A stretch of 43,681 nucleotides of DNA, taken from positions 1 to 43,681 of the forward strand of contig JAISSD010000237.1 in assembly GCA_031273295.1 (NCBI GenBank). Reading direction: 5' to 3'. The position numbers and the translations under genes were made by a program. Shown here in pieces: positions 39,782 through 43,681 of this stretch (its first letter is position 1; each line of letters opens with the position of its first letter). Source of the DNA: Prevotella sp. Its GTDB lineage: Bacteria; Bacteroidota; Bacteroidia; Bacteroidales; Dysgonomonadaceae. The notes below the pieces were generated by a model. It was not told the DNA's origin and did not search any database. It saw nothing but the letters and a program-made list of their open reading frames with translations.

Positions 39782-40693
39782 CTATTTTTTAAATGATGAA
39801 TAAATTGATTGTTTTTCGTCATGAAGGGACTGGAGGGCTTGGGCAGCTCCTTCGAAATTTGTAATGCCGTCGATCAGTCCGTATGTGACGGCGTCTGCGG
39901 CATAAAAGTCTTTTCCCTGGATGATGCCTTCTATTGAAAGGTCAAGTTTGGGCCGGTTGTCTTTTATCAGGTTCTGGAAATGGATGGCGTATGGGGACAG
40001 GTCTTCCTGTACCAGCATTTTGTCGTCTCCTTCTTTGGCCTGCCGGTATGCCAGGTTTTTGAATTTGGATTCGGGCGGGGTCACAATGATGAATTTTATA
40101 CCGTAGTTTTCATACATTTTGTCGTCGTCGACTATCTGGATATATACGCCTATGTTGCCTGCTATGCACATCGGGTTGGTGGCTAGAATGCGGTCGCAAA
40201 ATGACAGGGCGTATATGCCTCCGGAGCAGCACATGCCGTCGATCAGGCCTATGGATGGTTTTGTACGGTTGCGGAGCGCGTCTTCGAGCTGGATTACGGA
40301 TTGGGATGTTCCTCCGGGTGTGTTGGCAAGAAGGATGGTTCCTATGATTTTTGATGACGAGTCGGCCAGTCTGATCAGGTTTGCCATGGAGTCCATGCCA
40401 TAGTTCCACCACGAGTCGTATTTTAGCATTGTGCCTATGACGGGTATTACGGCAATGGAATTTTCTTCGAAATTGTCGAAGGGATTTCCGGAGTAGTTTT
40501 CGTCGGGCAGGATGAAAGCCGAGTTCCGGATTTTGTTTTCGATGCCCAAGGTGGTGAAAAATGTTTTTATATCCTGTTGCGGCGGTTTTTCTCCTTTTAC
40601 GAGTTTTTGGACAAGGGTTTCCAGACTGCCGAATGATGATGGATGCATCAACAGTTTTGATAAAAGGATTTCGTTTAATAAAAGTTCCAGCAT
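39782..40693 (-). CDS. Prohead protease, S49/SppA-ClpP type
   Basis: This is a 303-residue protein. It has NTPGGTSQSVIQLEDAL, then the catalytic loop GLIDGMCCSGGIYALSFCD (Ser157), AGNIGVYIQI and ENYGIKFIIVTPPESKFKNLA (base Lys at 210 or 212). The order of Ser and Lys is that of S49 peptidases. Phage members cleave scaffold and capsid N-termini during head maturation. It ends 4 bases before the capsid start, supporting this. The N-terminal about 75 residues are a helical extension that could bind the scaffold. Confidence 0.9.
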   Translation of the reverse strand: MLELLLNEILLSKLLMHPSSFGSLETLVQKLVKGEKPPQQDIKTFFTTLGIENKIRNSAFILPDENYSGNPFDNFEENSIAVIPVIGTMLKYDSWWNYGMDSMANLIRLADSSSKIIGTILLANTPGGTSQSVIQLEDALRNRTKPSIGLIDGMCCSGGIYALSFCDRILATNPMCIAGNIGVYIQIVDDDKMYENYGIKFIIVTPPESKFKNLAYRQAKEGDDKMLVQEDLSPYAIHFQNLIKDNRPKLDLSIEGIIQGKDFYAADAVTYGLIDGITNFEGAAQALQSLHDEKQSIYSSFKK

Positions 40694-40774
40694 TGCATCT
40701 GATTTATATATGCAATGTTAAATGTATACGGGCGCGGGGCAAAGGACTTTATTGGCTAACGGGGAATTTTCTTT

Positions 40775-41131
40775 TTATAGCGGCTTTGAGGATTTGAATG
40801 AAATATCGGCGAATATTTTGTCGGATGTGAAGGCGAGTATGGCCGGATAGTCGGGTGATCCCATGATGAATGAGCCGGAATCGGAATATATGCGGAGGAT
40901 ATAGTATACAAGCGGGATATGGAGGTATTCGTAATCCGGACTATACTTTATCCTGGCTGAAAGGGTTTCGTTGAAAACCGGGCCCGAGTCGGTGGACTGG
41001 GATTGTCCGGAGTATGTGGCCGGGCTTTCGAGGCGCATCGGTATAAACTTTTTACCGGGCAGGGGAATTGCGTTTTCGTCGATATTGTCCCGGTGTATGA
41101 TTTCTATTCGGTTGCAGATTATTTTATTCAT
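40775..41131 (-). CDS. Hypothetical protein before the head operon
   Basis: This is a 118-residue beta-rich protein (MNKIICNRIEIIHRDNIDENAIPLPGKKFIPMRLESPATYSGQSQSTDSGPVFNETLSARIKY ... ILAFTSDKIFADISFKSSKPL). It lies about 80 bases before the protease gene and about 100 after the 41232-41720 gene. A minor head or decoration role is possible. Family not recognised. Confidence 0.6.
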   Translation of the reverse strand: MNKIICNRIEIIHRDNIDENAIPLPGKKFIPMRLESPATYSGQSQSTDSGPVFNETLSARIKYSPDYEYLHIPLVYYILRIYSDSGSFIMGSPDYPAILAFTSDKIFADISFKSSKPL

Positions 41132-41231
41132 GGTTTAATTGTTTTTTAATCAGCGACATCCATAAAATTTCCTGAAAAATGGACGGTAGTATGAGGTTGG
41201 TCGCCGTGATTTAACTTTATTTAATATTTTT

Positions 41232-41720
41232 TCAACGTGTTGCATATGCTTTTTTTTCCCTGTTTTCGCGAACCATGGATTTCCACCGGTAGTAATTTTT
41301 TGCCAGGCTGTCGGGATCAATGGATTCGATCCTGTATTTGCTTATGAAGTAATAACAGGCATCCTTGTATGTTTCGCCTTCGTCGTGTTTGCGCGAATCT
41401 ATGAATTCATGCAGGTCGGCACGGAAGAACAGTTTTACTTTCTTGTTGAAATACATGGCGGATTTGGCGCTTATGTAATTGTAATATTCGGGGTTTTTAT
41501 TGCCTTCTTTGCGATGTGGCAGTATTACTTCCAGATTACCGTCCGGAAGTGGAGCATGCTTTGGCCTTTTTATGGTTAGCGAACTCAAAATGTTATACAG
41601 ATAGATTTTATCGGGAATTGATATAATATCTGCAGGATTTCCATTGGCATCAGACACCGACCATTTACCCCGGAGGTATTCGGCCAGATAAGGCTCTATG
41701 GTAAATTTGGTGGTAATCAT
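41232..41720 (-). CDS. Late-region protein of unknown function
   Basis: This is a 162-residue protein with a mixed N-terminus (MITTKFTIEPYLAEYLRGKWSVSDANGNPADIISIPDKIYLYNILSSLTIKRPKH) and a helical C-terminus (FFRADLHEFIDSRKHDEGETYKDACYYFISKYRIESIDPDSLAKNYYRWKSM). The last part could be a helix-turn-helix, so it may bind DNA. A -7 box and operator-like site (41777-41829) precede it, making it the first gene after the regulatory region. It might be a late activator. Confidence 0.6.
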   Translation of the reverse strand: MITTKFTIEPYLAEYLRGKWSVSDANGNPADIISIPDKIYLYNILSSLTIKRPKHAPLPDGNLEVILPHRKEGNKNPEYYNYISAKSAMYFNKKVKLFFRADLHEFIDSRKHDEGETYKDACYYFISKYRIESIDPDSLAKNYYRWKSMVRENREKKAYATR

Positions 41721-41776
41721 AAATTACTTTTTTAATTATTGATCCAAGTTAGTTATTTTTTTTTATTGGTTAAAGA

Positions 41777-41829
41777 CAAAGGTATCCCTAATTTATTGAA
41801 TACGGAAGCTTGTCAATTTTTGACGAGGT
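41777..41829 (-). promoter_or_regulatory. Promoter -7 box and operator-like site before the 41720 gene
   Basis: On the minus strand TACCTTTG (41777-41784) matches TAnnTTTG. No TTTG lies at 19-21 bases, but TTGTCAATTTTTGACGAG (41810-41827) lies 25 bases upstream, a position that suits an activator site. Confidence 0.5.
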
Positions 41830-41836
41830 AATGAAT

Positions 41837-42052
41837 TTATAATTTGGTATTGCGCACATCTCCGGTTGATCGGGATTCTGTTTTGGCTATTATATAGCGG
41901 CTGGTTATATAGTTGAAGGAATCGAAAGGCCATTTGTCCAGCGTGGATTTGGAGATGCCAAGGATAGTTTTGTTTGCTTCAAAAAGGGCTGTAAGGGATG
42001 TGTATGTACTAACCCCAAGTGGACGCTGGCTGATGAAAACAAATATCTTCAT
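41837..42052 (-). CDS. Small protein at the right end of the prophage
   Basis: The frame opens at 42079 inside the promoter, so MKIFVFISQRPLGVSTYTSLTALFEANK at 42052 is the likely start (71 residues). The order (short strand, loop, helix, then SKSTLDKWPFDSFNYITSRYIIAKTES) resembles small regulator-like phage proteins. I think a helix-turn-helix is possible, but the sequence is too short to classify. A -7 box (42077-42084) precedes it. Confidence 0.6.
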   Translation of the reverse strand: MKIFVFISQRPLGVSTYTSLTALFEANKTILGISKSTLDKWPFDSFNYITSRYIIAKTESRSTGDVRNTKL

Positions 42053-42076
42053 GTGTGTAAAATGTATCTTGTTTTG

Positions 42077-42103
42077 CAAATATAGTATATTATTTTGTCA
42101 AAA
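42077..42103 (-). promoter_or_regulatory. -7 box with TTGTCAA site for the 42052 gene
   Basis: On the minus strand TATATTTG (42077-42084) matches TAnnTTTG, 24 bases before the ATG at 42052. A TTGTCAAAAA half-site (42095-42104) lies in its spacer, so a regulator binding there could repress it. Confidence 0.5.
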
Positions 42104-42140
42104 ATGATTTTTAAATATCTATTTTTCGGCTAATACCTAA

Positions 42141-42166
42141 CCTTGTCAAAAAAAAACGAGGTTATG
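42141..42166. promoter_or_regulatory. Operator-like site 3 (TTGTCAA with long A run)
   Basis: CCTTGTCAAAAAAAAACGAGG has the left half TTGTCAA and right half CGAG in common with the sites at 41810-41827 and 42487-42504, while TAACCT/AGGTTA form an outer inverted repeat around it. Confidence 0.4.
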
Positions 42167-42239
42167 CCAATTCTCAAGGATGCGGTTATGGGTCATCTTG
42201 TGTCATCTACGCCTTATTATATAGAAGAAGACTAAGAAT

Positions 42240-42288
42240 CCTCCTCTATCCTCCTTAACAGTCGATAGAGGAGGGAGGAGGAATTTTT
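42240..42288 (+). terminator. Strong hairpin followed by a T run
   Basis: CCTCCTCTATC (42240-42250) pairs perfectly with GATAGAGGAGG (42264-42274) around a 13-base loop; GAGGAGGAATTTTTTTT follows on the plus strand. It could end an unidentified plus-strand RNA made from the right-end region. Confidence 0.5.
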
Positions 42289-42486
42289 TTTATTTTAATT
42301 CTAAAAAAAAGAAGAATTTATTATCCGGATCATATATTTGGCCTTCATGCCGTTTTTTTTGCCCGTTTTATGGGCTTAGCGCGTTTTTTTGTGCGTCAAC
42401 GGGGATTTGATCGTTATGGGTGTCAAAGCGGCTTAGAAGCGCTTTAAATCGCATTTTGCATATTTTGGACGTATCTGATTCTCACC

Positions 42487-42504
42487 TTGTCAATTTTTGA
42501 CGAG
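42487..42504. promoter_or_regulatory. Operator-like site 4 (TTGTCAATTTTTGACGAG)
   Basis: It is identical for 18 bases to the site at 41810-41827. The inner GTCAA...TTGAC is an inverted repeat, as expected for a dimeric regulator. Confidence 0.5.
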
Positions 42505-42619
42505 CTTCGGAAATAATTATGGAGCATTTTTGTATTTGCCTTAAATTGTTATTTTGTTGACATATTGAATTTAAATAAAGTGAATAATATACTTATAATC
42601 AATTTATTATGAGCGTAAA

Positions 42620-42670
42620 AGCAACGGACTGAAAATCCGTGTGTCCCTGGTTCGATTCCTGGTGGTACCA
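42620..42670 (+). other. 3' part of tRNA-Phe(GAA): prophage attachment site
   Basis: GCAACGGACTGAAAATCCG is an anticodon arm with a 5-base stem (ACGGA/TCCGT) and the loop CTGAAAA, anticodon GAA. The T arm (TTCGATTCC) and the 3' acceptor strand ending TGGTACCA follow, with no encoded CCA. The D arm and 5' acceptor strand are missing, so this is the partial tRNA copy left by integration at a tRNA-Phe gene; the full gene should lie at the other end of the prophage. One T-stem pair looks mismatched. Confidence 0.75.
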
Positions 42671-42810
42671 CAAAGAAAAAAATGTCTAAAACACTGGTTT
42701 ACAGACGCTTTTCCTGTTTGAATCATATTTCGAAACGAAAGTTAATAATTCCCCGAAACTTTTAATGTCCCCATAAGTTAAGTTTGTATTAAGCTTTGAA
42801 TTTTTCATGA

Positions 42811-43092
42811 AAACGAACAAGCATTGTCAGCAAAATACAGTACGACGAAATACCAACAGCCGCGGATTTCGAGAAAAGGATAGCCGATTATCTTGCGTTT
42901 GAGTTCAGTATGATAATGCAAGGACGAGAGTATAAATTGCCTGTAAATAGAGCATATAGAAACGGATTAACTCGTGTAGGTTGTGTTTTATGTCCGTATT
43001 CTTCTGGATGGAGTGAAGATTTATGTGGGAAATTATATCCGGATACTATAAGTCCATTTATCAGTAAAATCAAATATCAATGGAATAGATAA
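42811..43092 (+). pseudogene. 3' remnant of a PAPS-reductase-like gene
   Basis: The frame is open from 42811 to 43092 (94 codons) without a proper beginning. YKLPVNRAYRNGLTRVGCVLCPYSSGWSEDLCGKLYPDTISPFIS closely follows the C-terminal pattern of PAPS reductase-like proteins (N-xY-xxGLxRVGCxxCPxSSxWxxxL...YPxxxxPF). The catalytic N-terminal domain is absent, so the gene is a fragment next to the attachment site. Stops occur upstream of 42811 in this frame. Confidence 0.65.
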
Positions 43093-43181
43093 CTATATAA
43101 AGCCAGGCAATTGGAAAATGAGAGCAGGAGGAAGAAATATTGACAGTAATTCAAGTATCAATATATAAATGCTATTGTAAT

Positions 43182-43681
43182 ATGGAAAAATCGAATAAAA
43201 ACAATAAACTGCAAATTCGTAACAGCACCGCTGAATTTCTGACTTTTGCCTATCAATCGAAAGGCGATGGCGTGGAAGTGCGCGTGCAGAACGGTACTAT
43301 TTGGCTGTCGCAAAAAAATATGGGCTTGCTGTTCGACACTTCAACAGATAATATCGGCTTGCACCTCAAAAACATATTCAACAGCAGCGAGTTGTCCGAA
43401 AGTTCAGTTACCGAGATTTTCTCGGCAACTGCTTCTGATGGCAAAAATTATCAAACCAAACACTACAACCTTGATGCAATAATTGCTGTTGGTTATCGTG
43501 TTAATTCCAAACGCGCAACGGCTTTTCGTCAATGGGCAACGGCGGTGTTGCGCGATTTCACTTTGCGCGGCTATGTGATTGACCGTAAAAGAATGGAAAA
43601 CGGAACTTTCTTTGACGATGATTATTTTGAACGGCTTTTGGAAGAAATTCGTGAAATTCGTCTGTCGGAACGGCGTTTTTA
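43182..43681 (+). CDS. RhuM-family protein, C-terminus cut by window edge
   Basis: The first 166 codons are visible and no stop is reached. The N-terminus ends EVRVQNGTIWLSQKNMGLLFDTSTDNIGLHLKNIFNSSELSESSVTEIF, followed by DGKNYQTKHYNLDAIIAVGYRVNSKRATAFRQWATAVLRDFTLRGYVID. This is the RhuM (virulence-associated) signature. RhuM proteins are widespread, often beside type I restriction-modification genes, but their activity is unproven. It starts at ATG 43182, in chromosomal DNA beyond the attachment site. Confidence 0.9.
   Translation, partial: MEKSNKNNKLQIRNSTAEFLTFAYQSKGDGVEVRVQNGTIWLSQKNMGLLFDTSTDNIGLHLKNIFNSSELSESSVTEIFSATASDGKNYQTKHYNLDAIIAVGYRVNSKRATAFRQWATAVLRDFTLRGYVIDRKRMENGTFFDDDYFERLLEEIREIRLSERRF

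Larger units (their letters stand above)
42104..42618. other. Non-coding right-end region with recurrent sites and hairpins
   Basis: No convincing ORF is visible. It contains TTGTCAA-type sites at 42143-42160 and 42487-42504, and a strong hairpin at 42240-42274. There is also a small GCCC/GGGC stem (42361-42375) next to T runs. No integrase gene lies beside the attachment site here, so it should be at the other end of the prophage. Confidence 0.5.

Noticed and set aside
42052-42079. Start at 42079 for the right-end gene
   Set aside because: The -7 promoter box lies at 42077-42084, so the transcript would begin inside the first codons; MKIFVFI at 42052 is chosen.
42104-42618. Expected integrase gene next to the attachment site
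   Set aside because: No frame of useful length or tyrosine-recombinase motif is present on either strand here; it must lie outside the window.

Overview
The window is almost entirely an integrated temperate tailed phage (long-tailed, probably siphovirus-like) from a Bacteroidales host. Host evidence: promoters match the Bacteroidetes TTTG / TAnnTTTG pattern rather than the sigma-70 pattern, small lineage-typical proteins occur (DUF5053-like, YopX-like, the Cys-rich protein at 381-581), and a tail protein carries BACON domains. The right boundary is a 3' fragment of a tRNA-Phe (GAA) gene at 42620-42670. To its right lies chromosome with a truncated PAPS-reductase-like gene and a RhuM-family gene that runs off the end. 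The other end of the phage, presumably with the integrase, is not in the window.

Layout, left to right. 1-3594 (minus): early operon of small proteins, with a replication-initiator-like protein (2442-3119) and winged-helix proteins, cut by the window edge inside a YopX-like gene. 3595-3718: divergent control region with a minus promoter and three GTA-N4-TAC sites. 3719-5927 (plus): lysogeny side, with an XRE-type repressor interrupted by an in-frame TAA, a DnaQ-BRCT exonuclease, a BRCT-like protein and a C-terminally anchored membrane protein. 6004-6603 (minus): DUF5053-like gene plus a 54-residue protein.

6777-13851 (minus): receptor-binding and lysis genes. These are a leucine-rich-repeat (BspA-like) tail protein, a seven-bladed propeller plus two BACON domains, two further tail proteins, a candidate single-protein spanin, an amidase endolysin and a holin-like protein. 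13920-18543: accessory cargo splitting the late region, with two plus-strand toxin-antitoxin pairs, a secreted nuclease between direct repeats, an XRE-zinc-ribbon protein with an internal duplication, and a minus-strand SNF2 helicase unit with its own promoter.

18549-29292 (minus): tail and head-tail joining genes with a 1187-residue tape measure and the portal. 29337-35390 (minus): packaging (large terminase, two small-terminase-like paralogues, a ParB-methyltransferase fusion), interrupted by an amidoligase and a small partner gene. 35764-41720 (minus): head genes (S49 protease, major capsid, capsid-like partner) and an ORF pair that looks joined by a programmed -1 frameshift. 41721-42620: regulatory DNA with recurrent TTGTCAA...GACGAG sites.

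Most notable: the dnaX-type slippery heptamer feeding an ORF with no conventional upstream start, the amidoligase pair in the packaging region, the one-protein spanin architecture, the propeller-BACON receptor protein, the repeat-bounded nuclease cassette, and the nonsense codon in the repressor. All function calls are from reading the sequence; no database search was run.
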